Origin: Aureobasidium sp. EXF-3400
Taxonomy: Eukaryota; Ascomycota; Dothideomycetes; Dothideales; Saccotheciaceae
DNA length: 64,000 nt
Assembly: GCA_024195585.1 (NCBI GenBank)
Contig: SWBL01000141.1
Location: forward strand, 1-64,000
Direction of reading: 5' to 3'
Shown here: in pieces, positions 22,567 through 33,829 of the stretch
Numbering within the stretch: the stretch's first letter is position 1
Layout of the letters: each line of letters starts with the position of its first letter
The notes under the pieces: model-generated
The model's input: only the letters and a program-made list of their open reading frames with translations
Told to the model about the DNA's origin: nothing
Database searches by the model: none
Position numbers and translations under genes: made by a program

Positions 22567-23148
22567 ATGAAACCGTGGTTAGCAGTCATAGAAGTAAGTC
22601 CTGCCGCTGTATGCAAGCCGTCGTTGCCACCCAGACGCTGATCTTAGTATAGGCATTGCTGGTCAAACGAGTATGTATCCCTCACAGACCACGACAGTCA
22701 CCACACTGACACGCTTCCTTTCAGCTACTCGAAAGTCCAACCTTCCACCAGGGCGTCCGCAAAGTTCATAAGGGCATCTATCGCTTACGCCACGGCCCTT
22801 TGGAAGGAGATGAAGGAGGAACAAACCTCGAGAGTGCGTCGCCTCTTGATACACCCTGGTAACATTGCCATATGCTAAGAAATATCAGGACAAGGCTCAG
22901 GCTTCGGTTCGCATTTCTGGGAGGAGATTCAGGCACAGGTCGGTCGCAAGAAGGTTGAACAAAACCCACTGGAAAAGTCCGATACACACACAACCCAAGC
23001 CCACCAGCCCACGCCGAATCAGTCTACACAAGACCGCACAACCCGTGCGCACGTCAAGCCTGAACCTCAACCACCAAAAGGAAGCTTTTTATCACATTTC
23101 ATGGACGAACTACGTTCACAATCTCGTGGCCGTGACAAAAACTCTTGA
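22567..23148 (+). CDS. MRX7: MIOREX complex component 7-like protein
   Basis: A small mitochondrial protein. Yeast Mrx7 co-purifies with the MIOREX assemblies of mitochondrial ribosomes and gene-expression factors, but its molecular role is not known. Four exons, 22567..22593, 22653..22670, 22725..22833 and 22889..23148, join to 414 nt and 137 residues. The exon 1-3 product reads MKPWLAVIE-ALLVKR-LLESPTFHQGVRKVHKG, matching the family's N-terminal block in which a hydrophobic helix leads into a P-x-F-H-x-x-V-x-x-V/I-H motif. GGTNL and the C-terminal FLSHFMDELRSQ are the other conserved points. Exon 2 has only 18 nt. All introns have GT-AG ends. The insert between GGTN and the C-terminal block is long and Gln/Thr-rich. 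The match is made by eye from remembered family features. Confidence 0.75.
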
Positions 23149-23727
23149 GTCCGCTCTAGTCTACTCATCATCTTCTGGACCTTCTCAAAGCCTTTTCGTG
23201 TACAACTCTTCGATCACACCTGGCTGCATCGACGCAGTTGAAATGCCCCGATGCATCCAGCGTGCCGACATAACACGCCACACTAAAGAGTCGCTCAGCT
23301 TCGAGAACACAATTGCTCGAACACTCACGCCATAACGACGCCACGCTTCTTTTTTCTCTCAGAATCCTACATAAGATCTCCAGTCGGTAATTAGACAAAT
23401 CATCGATATATCGGTAGCGAATCCGCTTGGCTTGCTTGTCAACATTCGTGCGGAAACACAAGACCAGCCCCGGATGTTCCGGACTGGACACTCGTCGGGC
23501 CACTCTTACCCATTCGTTCATTGTGACGGGAACGAGAACGATTGCTTTGGTTATATAGGTACTTGAACGATTCGTGTTATGACCCCTCTCCAAATATACG
23601 TCATGCTTACAGAGTGCTCGTCATATTGTGTATTATAACCGCTTCTTGCATCTGTATCTTAATTTGCACCTTTTGATACTGCCGAATATCATACTACACC
23701 GCAAACAACAGAAACATTTTATTCGCT
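23149..23727. other. Intergenic between MRX7 and reductase gene
   Basis: MRX7 3' flank and promoter of the PRISE-like gene. The ORFs on both strands look like chance. Nothing else seen. Confidence 0.5.
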
Positions 23728-25012
23728 ATGCCCAACGCCATCGTTACTGGAGCCACCGGTAAGCCCTGGCTACCAGTGTGCATACTATATAGACTCAGTT
23801 TCTGACTACAGTACAGGTATTCTCGGCCGTGAGATTGTCTTCGAGCTGGGCAAGGATACCAAAACATGGTCAACTGTATATGCTCTATCTCGCAGCAAGA
23901 AAGAAGACTACCCGTCAAACATCAAGCACACCCACCTCGACCTCCAGGGAGATCCCAAAGAAATGGCAAAGGAACTCGAACACATCGAGGCCGAATATGT
24001 CTTCTTCACCGCCTACCTTGCTCAAGACGACGAAGACGATGCAACAAAAGTCAACGGCGACATGCTTCAAAACTTCATCGCAGCACTCAAACTCACCGGT
24101 GCAGCAAAGAAAATCAAACGCTTCATTCTGACCACCGGCGGCAAACAATACGGTGTTCATTTCGGACGACCCAAGAACCCTATGAGCGAATCTGACCACT
24201 GGCTTACCAATACCTCCTATCCCTCAAACTTCTACTACCGTCAACAAGAAATCTTGAAGAAAGAAGCAGAAGAAATCGGTTTTGAATGGACGGTCACCTA
24301 TCCCAACGATGTCATCGGCGTCGCCAAAGGAAACTTTATGAATCTGGTTTCTGCAATCGGGATTTACGCTTCCATCTGCAAAGAACTCAATCAACCTTTG
24401 ACATGGCCAGGTTCCCCTCACTTTTACACGCAGTTCGACTCTTTTACCGATTCCACGCTGCATGCGGAGTTTAACACTTGGGCAGCCTTTGAGCCCAAAG
24501 CAGCAAACAATGCTTTCAATGTCGTAAACGGGGACATCGAGTCCTGGCAGAACTTATGGCCCAAAGTAGCTGCGAAATTTGGCGTTGACATCCCTGATAA
24601 GATGTTCGCAGACAAGGATTTCAAAAATGACTTTGGAGAGGACGGTCTGGTTATGCCTTTGCAAGAAACCCCACCAATCTCTGAATTTGCCTCTGCAGCT
24701 GGTTTGGTAGACACTCCCGCGACCAAACAATCTTATGTTCACGGTAAACTTGATCTCAGTAAATGGGCACAGAGAAATGAAGTCAAGGAAGCTTGGAAGC
24801 AAATATCGGAAAGAGGAGACTTGGATGCTAGCGCTTTGGAACATGCAACTTGGCAGTTTTTGAACTTTGTACTGGGCAGAGATTTTGATTTGGTTATTTC
24901 GATGAGTAAAGCTAGGAAAGCTGGATGGACTGGATATAGGGATTCGTGGGAGAGTATTGAGGGGGCTTTGGAGAGGTTGGTTGGTGAGAAGATTGTTCCT
25001 GCTTTTAAGTAA
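23728..25012 (+). CDS. NAD(P)-dependent PRISE-type short-chain reductase
   Basis: A Rossmann-fold reductase related to plant progesterone 5-beta-reductase/iridoid synthase (PRISE), which reduce enone double bonds. The fungal substrate is unknown. Exon 1 (23728..23758) and exon 2 (23817..25012) join inside the nucleotide-binding motif, giving 408 residues. The joined N-terminus reads AIVTGATG-ILGREIV, a GxxGxxG motif. The Lys in RFILTTGGKQYGVH and the Tyr block SNFYYRQQEILKKEA, followed by WTVTYPNDVIG, correspond to the altered active site typical of PRISE enzymes (no classical YxxxK). The C-terminal half (FNVVNGDIESWQNLWPKVA) also fits. The 58-nt intron is supported by frame and motif continuity. 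The gene ends 58 bp before the convergent tannase-family gene. Confidence 0.85.
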
Positions 25013-25070
25013 GTAGGATACGGGGAGCAGTGATGTTTATCCAATTAACGTATCAATGATCTACGTATTC

Positions 25071-26633
25071 TCATTCACAAACATAAGACATCCAATCATC
25101 AACATCACCTTGCACATACACCGCCACCCTCGGCCAAGCACATAACTTCCTACTCCTCGTTTCCCCATCTGCGGGCTCCGTGCTCAACAATTCTCTCGGC
25201 TGTTTTTCTCTCTCCACCCACTCCACCAATGCAGGAACAGTATGATACACACTAGGCACCTGCGGATAAAAACTCGCAGCACCGCAATGACCGCCACCCG
25301 GTACCATAAACACATTGTAGAAATCTGAAATATCTGTGCCGTTGAAGAAGGAGGATAAATCTTCGTAGTGTTGCAGTGGCCAGGTTTGGGCATTGAAGGG
25401 GTCGGCCCATCCTTGATAGACTAGGAGTTTACCGCCGCGGTTGCGGAAAGCGGTCAGGTTGGTGGTTATGGCGTCGATTTTGGCTCCGGCATCTTTGTCG
25501 AGGGTGAGGACGTCGCTGGACCAGTTGAAAGTGGAGGCATTGTAGGATAGATTGTTGTAAACTAGGTTTTGAAGGATGGGGATTGAGAAAGCATCAGCGA
25601 GTGAGCCTTCTTGGAGTATCCATTGGACTTCTGAGCCGTGGGAGAAGCCTGGGTATAGTTGTTCTCCAGTCTGTTCGTTTTTGGGGCCTGCGTAGATGGC
25701 TTTTGCGGCTGTGATTTGGTCGGGTGTGAGACAGGATATACTGCTGTTGCTACCAGAAGTGACGGTTGCATTACAAGCAAGCGAGTTAATGTCAAAGTTG
25801 CAGTCCAAAGGATTCTCAATAACTCCATCTTTGACGCCATCATTGGCATCACAAGCTTCCAATACTGCATTGCCGGTAAAATTCAACACTTGCTGTGAGA
25901 GATAGGAAGATGTGTTTTGCACCGCATGTTGAGCGTTCCAGAGAAATGATAGAGCTAAATGCGAGTACCAGTTTCCAGGACATCCGGCAATAATTCCATC
26001 AAAAAGCTCTGGATGATATTGCGCCAAAGCAAAGCCTTGAGCTCCTCCTGTCGAGCAGCCAGTGTAATAGCTATAAGCTGCAGCTTTATTGTAATAAGCC
26101 TTGATAATGTCTTTTGTAGATGGTACAAACAAAGCAATGGCATTGTGGATCCAGGCTTGTACTTCATCTGCATTGTGCAGGTATGGGATGTAGGTTTCAG
26201 GAGCTCCAGAACCTGCATTGTTGAGACTGGCGAGGTGACCCGCATCGCCTGCTGCAGAGGCAAAGCCGGAGTTTAGTTGTTGCATTAGTGCTACTGTGTC
26301 TAGTGTTCCTGCCATTCCGCCATTGCCGACTGCCATGAAACGGCCATTGTAGGATATGGCGTCTGGGAGGTAGACGGAGAAGTGTAGAGATGAGTTGCTG
26401 CCGTATGAGATAATACCGTCTACTTCGCAGAAGGCATACTTGTTGTAGATGTTCTGGGTTCCGCTGGTGATGTTGACGGTGTGAGGTTGATGGTGGGTTG
26501 TATTGGTGATTGTGGTGTTTTCTGGCAGCGAGAGGTTTCGGGCAAAAGTCATGCAGTCATTGTTTCTGATTGTGAGTAGAGCACTAGCAGTGGAGAGTAC
26601 GCTCAAAGTGATAGCAGTAGAACTGAACCTCAT
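25071..26633 (-). CDS. Secreted tannase/feruloyl esterase-family enzyme
   Basis: A secreted esterase of 520 residues in the tannase/feruloyl esterase B family, which cleaves ester bonds in tannins or feruloylated plant wall polymers. A signal peptide is visible (STAITLSVLSTASALLT). The nucleophile Ser lies in CSTGG near residue 195, flanked by the Cys typical of the family. The catalytic Asp is in WADPFNAQTW, and the catalytic His lies in MVPGGGHCG with its neighbouring Cys, giving the CS-D-HC arrangement. Many NxT/S sequons (NTT, NLT, NYS-like) fit extracellular glycosylation. No intron is needed. The ATG at 26633 directly precedes the signal peptide. Substrate cannot be told from sequence. 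The C-terminal 60 residues, with a Lys/Arg-rich segment, are less family-like. Confidence 0.9.
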   Translation of the reverse strand: MRFSSTAITLSVLSTASALLTIRNNDCMTFARNLSLPENTTITNTTHHQPHTVNITSGTQNIYNKYAFCEVDGIISYGSNSSLHFSVYLPDAISYNGRFMAVGNGGMAGTLDTVALMQQLNSGFASAAGDAGHLASLNNAGSGAPETYIPYLHNADEVQAWIHNAIALFVPSTKDIIKAYYNKAAAYSYYTGCSTGGAQGFALAQYHPELFDGIIAGCPGNWYSHLALSFLWNAQHAVQNTSSYLSQQVLNFTGNAVLEACDANDGVKDGVIENPLDCNFDINSLACNATVTSGSNSSISCLTPDQITAAKAIYAGPKNEQTGEQLYPGFSHGSEVQWILQEGSLADAFSIPILQNLVYNNLSYNASTFNWSSDVLTLDKDAGAKIDAITTNLTAFRNRGGKLLVYQGWADPFNAQTWPLQHYEDLSSFFNGTDISDFYNVFMVPGGGHCGAASFYPQVPSVYHTVPALVEWVEREKQPRELLSTEPADGETRSRKLCAWPRVAVYVQGDVDDWMSYVCE

Positions 26634-27725
26634 GGTGGACGTGAGGATTGCAAAGACTTAGCTATTCTCCAAGGTATACCTTTGCTCTTATATAATAGAC
26701 GATCATCACGGGGCTGCGCTAGAAGCCCGGCATCGCAATATCCCCACTCGCACATCTCTTACAGTGGAGGACTGCTTTGCCGAGAGTATATGAGGCCATG
26801 ATCGCCGACAAATTGACAGCCTCATTGTCGATGCAGAGGAAGAATGTCACCTTGGCTCTGTGCAGTCCCCGCCATGTGTCATCAGCGGCTGAATTGCAGA
26901 AGGCTTTCGGCGCCGACGCCCGACCACCACCCCAACCTCAAATTAGTCGACCTTCTGCCGACAATTTCCCTACCACAGATGTGACTGAGGCAGCATTGTG
27001 TACCTTGAATAGACGGTCGAACTTGATGGCCGAGCACTTCTTCATTCTGCCTACCCAATTCTCTCCAAAGTCTGTGGAAGTTCGCTTTGCTTTCAACACG
27101 GGAGCCTCTCTTTTGAGGGGCAATCTTTCCCTTTCTCTTCCTCAACCTCCCAGTCATTGTATGGCTTTAACCAAATATATGCCGAGTGGAAAGCTTTCGA
27201 AAGGGTACTCCTGTTGACTGAATTTCGACAATGACTTACCATCCAGCATCTGCCGTCTTTGTTTATCTTTTTGTGGTCCCAGATAGAGTGAAAGTCACAG
27301 TCTTATATCTTCCCAGGCCTGCCTAGCTATGAAAGGCAATTCGTAAGTAATCGAGGTCTGTGCCTGATGTGCGGTTTTAGGTGCTTTGAGGATGACATGG
27401 ACTCTTTTATTCGCCGATCGATCCTCATCGCGACGACCCTGTGAGCATCACTTGTTGTTCTCGTTTTTGTTTATTGTTTGATCTTGGCCTATCTGTTTGG
27501 GTCCCAGTTTGATCTTCAAAGAAGCCACGGCATGCTTGCAATTCATTCCATGATTGATCATTTTCACACACGCCGAGCTTGGAACAGAGAAACACGACCT
27601 GCAGCTTCCCGGACCTCCTCTGTTTGCACCGCACCTGTCATTTCGTACCCCCAGGTGGGTTTGATCTCTTCCTTCCCATCTTGACTTTTCTTCCAACTCA
27701 CCGTCATACAGAAAAGCAAAACGCG
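26634..27725. other. Divergent intergenic region, tannase / F-box gene
   Basis: Promoters of the tannase-family gene (minus) and the F-box-like gene (plus). An ORF at 26777-27217 starts at TTG, has no domain and is not supported. Confidence 0.5.
26687..26694 (-). promoter_or_regulatory. TATA box of tannase-family gene
   Basis: TATATAAG on the minus strand, about 55 bp upstream of the ATG at 26633. Position and sequence fit a strong core promoter with a short leader. Confidence 0.5.
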
Positions 27726-29614
27726 ATGCGTTCAACAAAATCGAGCGCCTATGGCGGCCAAACTCTGGACACTCTGCCTACTGAGGTCAAGAACGAGATC
27801 TTCTCCCATTTTCTATTGGCTAAGAACGTCAAATATTCCACCAAGAGCACAGTACCCGGCCACAAATACAAGTTCGAGACTTCCATCATGCTTGTCAACA
27901 AGAGACTCAACCAAGACGCGTCCATGTATGTCCGAAGCCACAACGAGTTCGTCCTCATCCACGCCAAATGGTTTGCCTTCGAGATCGACCAAGGCAGATT
28001 CCTCCCTTACGTCGCTGTCGGCAATGCAGCCAAGACCTTCAAGTGTCCCACAGTGGAAGCCACGATCAAGCATCAGGGTACCAAATGCGGGTGTACTCCT
28101 GGCTCGGACTGTTCTGTCAGGCACCAGCGAGTGGCGGAGAAGGTCACGCGTGCCCTGTTGATGGCCGGAGATCTGGATATCTTCATCAGACATCTCAAAC
28201 TGACCTACCACATCTGGCCCACCCTCCCCATCTACGTCCATTCAGCGCCTGATGACAGTCCTGTCGAGTGGTCAGCCAGTCCAGCCCAGACGCATATCGA
28301 CTTTGTTTGGAAAATTAACAAGCCGTTCCGTCAGGACCTTACTCAGGCCGAGCTCCGCGAGCGTCAGATCAGAATGTTGGATCCCATCTCCAAGCTTGTC
28401 AACCATGGACAGAACGTCAAGATACTTGGTGCCGAACACGATCTTATGTCCAGCACGGTCAGAGCCATGACTCCACGCGTACTCTCGCTCGATGCCGTCG
28501 GCTGGGATCTTTACCACCTCATCAAGGCCGAGAAGCAGTACTTGGACCAGATACCCAACCATCAAACAGTGAAGCAACATGAACTGAGCAACGCCTACCA
28601 GTATATCGCCGGTCTTGGATGGCTCTTCCCTGACAACAACGAATCACCCTCGACAGCCTTCGTGTTCAAGGCCGACTCCCCCGACTTCGACATAGAGGGC
28701 GCTTCCTTGGCGTACTGGTCCATGGAGAACGGACAACACGACCAAGACACTTCCTCTTGGCAATACGGCATACAAATTCTTAGTCTTGACTGCACACTCA
28801 CTCAGGCAAAGATGGCTTTGGACATGAAGATGCACAACACTTGCAAGTTCTTCATCAACTTCTGCAGCATGATTTTGAACACAGGCTATTTCGCTTTTCC
28901 CGACGAGATCCAGTCGGCCGTGTGTCATTACGAATGCTTCCTCTCGCTTTGGCAATCGGGTCTCCAGAAACGTCCCAGTGCATACACGGATGTCATGCTT
29001 ACTCTGGACAACATCTTGTTGCAAGGCGCCGCTAATGGGTTTGAGGACGAGTATGTCCGTCAGGACAGGGATCGAGTTGCCCGCATTGTTTCGGTAAAGT
29101 CTTTCCTGGTTTGTTCATCGTAACCAACACACCCGCTGATTTAGTAATGTAGAGAGCAATTAAGATCTGTAACAACGACAAACACAACTTTCCGGGTCTT
29201 CACCGTCGCCAGCGTATCTGGAACACACAGGTCAGCCTCCGCCGCCCCGAAGGTTCCAGTTCGATGTCACTGTCACCTTTTCTATCTGCTAGCCTGATTG
29301 CATCCATAACCTGTATGGCCGACAAACGTATAACCGGTCAGGAATATTCGGACGAGGATGAGGATGAAGACGAGGGTGATGATGATGAGGCTGAGCACAG
29401 CGATGATGGTGATTCGGATGAGCTTGAGGGCAGCGATGAGGATGGTTCAGACGAGGTCGAAGACAGCAACGAGGAGGGTGACAACGAGGATGATCACCTT
29501 TGTATCGGTGTCTTTAACCCTCGTCATTCTCGCGGAGAAAGCACCTTCGGATTCCGCGTTGAGACGAGACCAGATGGAACGGGATACAATATCGTGCATA
29601 GTCCAAACGCCTAG
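27726..29614 (+). CDS. F-box-like protein with acidic C-terminal tail
   Basis: Function unknown. Exon 1 (27726..29093) and exon 2 (29153..29614) join in frame to 609 residues. The donor is GTAAAG, and the acceptor is chosen over a nearer TTAG that would run into a stop. The N-terminus LDTLPTEVKNEIFSHFLL is the short F-box-like helix common in fungal hypothetical proteins, followed by SIMLVNKRLNQDASMYV, the usual continuation. Proteins of this type may be adaptors for SCF ubiquitin ligases, but most are uncharacterised. No substrate-binding repeats are evident. Exon 2 encodes a long Glu/Asp tract (SDEDEDEDEGDDDEAEHSDD), and a short non-acidic end ending SPNA closes the protein. The acidic tract might be a late addition, since it lies wholly in the second exon. 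An upstream in-frame extension starts at 27579 but is less likely. Confidence 0.65.
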
Positions 29615-29772
29615 ACGTTGATTGGCCTCTGCTGTGGGCTTTAGGTACTGTATGCAGCAAAGGACTCGAGAGGAGAGTCTTAGGTAGTGATGACAACTTT
29701 TACTAGCGACTAAGCAAGAGAAGATGACTTCTGGCCTTCAAGAAATCGAGAAACCAACCCACGTTGACGTCT

Positions 29773-31842
29773 TTATCGTGATAACATGTGGTAATCCGCA
29801 AATTCGCTGCCATTGCCCAAGTAACCGAGCCAGTCTTGACTCAACTCCATGATCGGGTCTTCAATCTGCTGCGTGTTGTAAAGTTGCTGCAAATCGTCAA
29901 AGCAATGCAAGAACTCCGTATCCACAGCCAAAGGCGAGAAAGTGGTCGCATCCCGTGGCGTCATCATGCTAGTACTGCTGAAGTTACTGTTGCTGATACT
30001 CAGAGGCTGCTGCATCATAGGTCGAGCCATATTTTGTGCTTGAGCAGTCTGTAACTTTATCGCATCACTCAACACAGCATCAGACAATCTATCAAACACT
30101 TCATGGCAGTTCCTCAACGCATTCCAGCGTTCGGAAACAGCTACCAGCACATTTGAGCAAGCTCTGGTGTCATTGACTACTTCGATAGTCGTAGGGTCTT
30201 TCTGCAATGATGGTCCTGATTGATTTCGCCAGCGAGAGCGGAAGTGGCGACCGCAAGCGTATACATATGATAAACCTGCGAGGAATACCGACTGTAGGGT
30301 AATCCAGCTGTAGTTTATTTTCCGAGATTTGTGAAGACTGGCGTAAATTGTGATACTTTGTTTTGCGGAATCGAAGATATGCTGTAGAGAGTTTGCATCG
30401 TGGGAAATGTCGGGTAAGAGCGGTGAAGGTCGCCAGAGTATGAGCATTGCATTGGAATATAGTAGGTTGTACCATTCTGTAGACAGGTGGCAGGATGAGG
30501 AGACTTGTGAGCTGTTTTCCAGATGGAGCTGTTCCACATCCTGCTTCCATCTCTCTAGATCTGCACAGAGTTCGTGTCTGACTCGAAGAATGTGCTGTTC
30601 CGTGGCATCTGAGGTTTTCTTTCGGTGGAGAGCAGATACAATTCGCCCACAAAGTAATCGATAAGATACAATGTGTTTGAACACAAATGGGGTCATCGGC
30701 TTGTCAGTCGAAGATGGGTATATCGTAGGATCCTCTATCGGACAAACGTGGTCAAAATCGTCGTCCCGAATAGCACAAGGTCGTCCGAGTATGAGCGAGG
30801 TTATCCTGTCCATGCAAAGAACACTCCAGAAAGATCTCCTTTTCGACTCTTGAAGTAGATAGCGTTTTGCTGTAGTATCGTCATCTCCTGATCCGGCCAA
30901 TGGGTAGGCTGACTCTTTATGCAATCCCATCTCGAAGCACATACGAGCAGCTATACCGACTAATAGCCACATTGAACCAGAGTTATCCTGTATAGAGCTT
31001 CCAGTCCTGTATTGGCAAAGCAAAAGAATAGCGTGTAGTGATTGTAGACCTCCCAGACGCAGGACATCGCCAATGGTAGACATTGCTCGAGCATGATGGC
31101 TCTCTGCACTTGGCAGCTGCCTCCAGTCATACTTTGAGACTTGCGCCGTGCTGATAGCGAAGAGCATGTCGACCACAAATAGCTCGTAGCACGATAAGCT
31201 GGTCATGCCTGAGCTGTACAGGCAGTCTAGTATCCTGTGTACCTCTGAAGGTATGAGAAAGGGGTAGCAAAGAAAATCATGATCAAGATACGCTTGTATC
31301 AGTTTCCGTGCTAGATGCTTCGATGGCAGCTCTCGTACTATCTCTGGACGGATGTCTTCGCAGATGTCGGGTGAGTTCTCAGTGTGTGTCGTAGTTGGCG
31401 GTGATGGATGCCGTGAATGTGGAACGTCGACGCTTGCTCTCACTAGATCTGCAAACAGCACACCGCTCGTAGAACCCAGATATTGTCGTTCACCAGCGGC
31501 ACTGGTTGACAGTATGGAGACCTGAGCTGCAACATCGCTCCTTCTGTTCGTGCTGCCGACTGGCCCTGGTTGTTGAGAGATGTTGTTGGGAGGACCTTCA
31601 TTACTGCTTTGTGATCCGGCCGATCTAATCCTGAATAACTCAGCCGCGAGAGATTTATTTCGACTCTCCGCTTGAGCAAGACGCTTCTCCAGTCGGTCCA
31701 CGACATCCGGTCGAATCGTTCTTTCTTTGCTCCGATCCGTGTAGTGACATTGTACCCCGCCTTTGCTACAGGATGTGCAGGGCTGGAGTCGGTCACACTT
31801 GCTTTTCCGGCGATAACACCGATCGCAGTTGGTAGTCTGCAT
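29773..31842 (-). CDS. Zn2Cys6 fungal transcription factor
   Basis: A nuclear regulator of 689 residues from the ATG at 31842. The longer frame begins at 32142, but its first 100 residues are Arg/Pro-rich and not domain-like. The DNA-binding domain is at the very start: CDRCYRRKSKCDRLQPC, with a further CTSCSKGGVQC block giving six Cys that bind two zinc ions. A short coiled coil follows (VVDRLEKRLAQAESRNKSLA). The middle homology region (fungal_trans) covers about residues 170-560 and includes RSFWSVLCMDRITSLILGRP, a hallmark block. The C-terminal region is a likely activation domain. The gene is divergent from an MFS permease across 316 bp, so it probably controls that permease. The effector is unknown. 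Confidence 0.9.
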   Translation of the reverse strand: MQTTNCDRCYRRKSKCDRLQPCTSCSKGGVQCHYTDRSKERTIRPDVVDRLEKRLAQAESRNKSLAAELFRIRSAGSQSSNEGPPNNISQQPGPVGSTNRRSDVAAQVSILSTSAAGERQYLGSTSGVLFADLVRASVDVPHSRHPSPPTTTHTENSPDICEDIRPEIVRELPSKHLARKLIQAYLDHDFLCYPFLIPSEVHRILDCLYSSGMTSLSCYELFVVDMLFAISTAQVSKYDWRQLPSAESHHARAMSTIGDVLRLGGLQSLHAILLLCQYRTGSSIQDNSGSMWLLVGIAARMCFEMGLHKESAYPLAGSGDDDTTAKRYLLQESKRRSFWSVLCMDRITSLILGRPCAIRDDDFDHVCPIEDPTIYPSSTDKPMTPFVFKHIVSYRLLCGRIVSALHRKKTSDATEQHILRVRHELCADLERWKQDVEQLHLENSSQVSSSCHLSTEWYNLLYSNAMLILWRPSPLLPDISHDANSLQHIFDSAKQSITIYASLHKSRKINYSWITLQSVFLAGLSYVYACGRHFRSRWRNQSGPSLQKDPTTIEVVNDTRACSNVLVAVSERWNALRNCHEVFDRLSDAVLSDAIKLQTAQAQNMARPMMQQPLSISNSNFSSTSMMTPRDATTFSPLAVDTEFLHCFDDLQQLYNTQQIEDPIMELSQDWLGYLGNGSEFADYHMLSR

Positions 31843-32158
31843 GATGGATGGAAGAAGTAGCGGTGGACGGGGCCGACAAGATAGATATGGGGGAGGCCAT
31901 CGGCTGTGGAGGCCGAAGGATTGATAATGTGGGGACCTGCGGGGGTTGCACCAGCGCTTAATTTGGTCTGATCTGCATCTCGCAGGAGCGGTAGTTGGGG
32001 CCGGCGACCGAATACTCGTCTTGCTGTTTCCCTCTGCATCCCTCAACATCCTCTCTGGATAACACGGCACTGGTCTTCTCCGGATCCGAGTCTTGATGGT
32101 ATATATTTGAGTGTCTTCCCCAGATTTACCCCAAGCGATCACTCACATCATCAGCAAG
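31843..32158. promoter_or_regulatory. Shared promoter of Zn2Cys6 regulator and MFS permease
   Basis: A 316-bp divergent region. It contains TATATATT at 32100..32107, about 52 bp upstream of the permease ATG, and CGGATCCG at 32081..32088. The latter is an inverted CGG N2 CCG and a plausible Zn2Cys6 dimer site. Regulation is inferred. Confidence 0.5.
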
Positions 32159-33709
32159 ATGACCAATATGAACGAAAAGGACACTGGGCCCGAGTTCGTC
32201 AACGATGTCGAGTCCGACAACAACCTGCAACAAGCCTATACTCGAGGAGGCACTGCAGAAGACAAGAAGCTTGTCTGGAAACAAGACTTGAGGATCCTAC
32301 CCATCTCTTGCGGCATATACCTCTTATGCTATCTTGACCGATCCAACATTGGCAACGCCAAGGTCTTGAATGCCTCGACTCATAACGACTTGCTCTCGGA
32401 GACCCATATGACGGCCTATCAGTATACGATCGCTTTGATGGTCTTCCTTATCGCGTACATGGTCTTCGAGGTGCCGTCAAACTACTTCCTGAAACGCCTC
32501 AGTCCATCGAAGTGGATTGCTTTCTTGATGCTGTCATGGTCAGTCATGACGATGGGCCTGGGCGGTGTCCACAACTTCGCAGGAGTGACAGCTCTACGCT
32601 TCATGCTGGGAGTGTTCGAAGCTGGTCTGTTTCCTGGGCTTGTTTACTACCTGAGTAAGTGTATTAGAGATCGACCAAGACACACAAACGCTGACAACTA
32701 TTATCAGCATTCTGGTATCGTACAGACGAGCGCAGTATTCGAGTTGCCTTCGTTCTTGCTTCGGCGACATTAGCTGGAGCTTTCGGAGGTGCGATCGCTT
32801 ACGGCGTGGGACATATGAATGGTACTGGCGGCCTATCGGCATTCCGTTGGCTGTTCATCCTTGAAGGATTACCGTCCCTACTGTCTGCGCCGCTGGTATG
32901 GTTCTTCCTGCCCGATTATCCCGAGACCGTAAAGTGGCTCTCATCCGAAGAGAAAGCTCTTGCAGCAGAGAGACTCAAGTTCGAAGGCTCGCACGGAAAC
33001 AGCAAGAGTATGACATGGCAAGATGCCAAAGTTACTCTAACCGACTGGAGACTCTACGCTCACTATGCCATTTACTTTGGTATCTCGACACCATTCTCCA
33101 GCTTATCTCTTTTCACTCCTACCATCACTGCTGGTCTGGGCTTCAAGGACCTTACTGCACAACTTATGACGGTGCCACCATATGCAGTTGCATATGTTGT
33201 AACACTTTTGGTCTCATGGTCTGCTGACCATTTCGATGCGTAAGTCAAACAGGATCATACCGAAAGTGGAAGCTCGGAACATGCTAACATCTAGCAGGCG
33301 AGCTTTGCATTCCGCCATTTTCGCAACAGTCGGCGCAATAGGCTTCTTGGCCTCGGCTGTGCTCCCACCTGATGCATATAATGCCCGCTACGGCTGTTTG
33401 ATTGTCGCCGCCGCGGGATCTTTCTCCTGTATCCCTCCTCTATTGGGTTGGTTGTCTTCCAATCTGCATAGCACGGCAGCGGCTGGGTTGGCTATCGCAT
33501 TGAACATCTCCTTTGGCGCGCCAGGTCAGATCACTGGAGTTTGGATCTACAAGGCGGAAGAGAAGAAAAAGGGATACCCGACGGGTCATTGGGTCAACGC
33601 TGGGTTATTGTTCTTTGTGGCTGCTGGCTGTATTTCGTTGCTGTTCTTTTACAAGTTCAAGAACAGACAGTTGAGAAGAGAAGGAGCAGAAAGGTTGTTC
33701 AGATATTGA
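32159..33709 (+). CDS. MFS permease, anion:cation symporter (Dal5/Tna1-like)
   Basis: A plasma-membrane transporter of the fungal ACS family, which takes up allantoate, nicotinate, pantothenate and similar anions. The cargo cannot be told here. Exons 32159..32654, 32708..33239 and 33298..33709 join to 479 residues. The family block LRILPISCGIYLLCYLDRSNIGNAKV is at residues about 42-67. Next come FEVPSNYFLKRLSPSKWI, LRFMLGVFEAGLFPG and AFRWLFILEGLPSLLSA, all typical of Dal5-type carriers. About 12 hydrophobic segments are present. The third acceptor could be the TAG at 33293-33294 or the CAG three bases later. The CAG choice gives DAR-ALHS. The gene lies divergent to the Zn2Cys6 regulator. The N-terminus is cytoplasmic and acidic. 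Confidence 0.92.
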
Positions 33710-33829
33710 GCAGCTGGCAAAGATGCGCCATGCTTTTTCAGCAAGATATACAAAAGCTAATGATTATTTATGATATACCTGGCTCGATTCGATCTGTGAT
33801 GGCCGTTACAGAATTCCTGGAGGTGTAGC

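Noticed and set aside
26777..27217. Plus-strand ORF of 146 codons in the tannase/F-box intergenic region
   Set aside because: Starts at TTG, has no domain, mixed composition, and lies in a promoter region.
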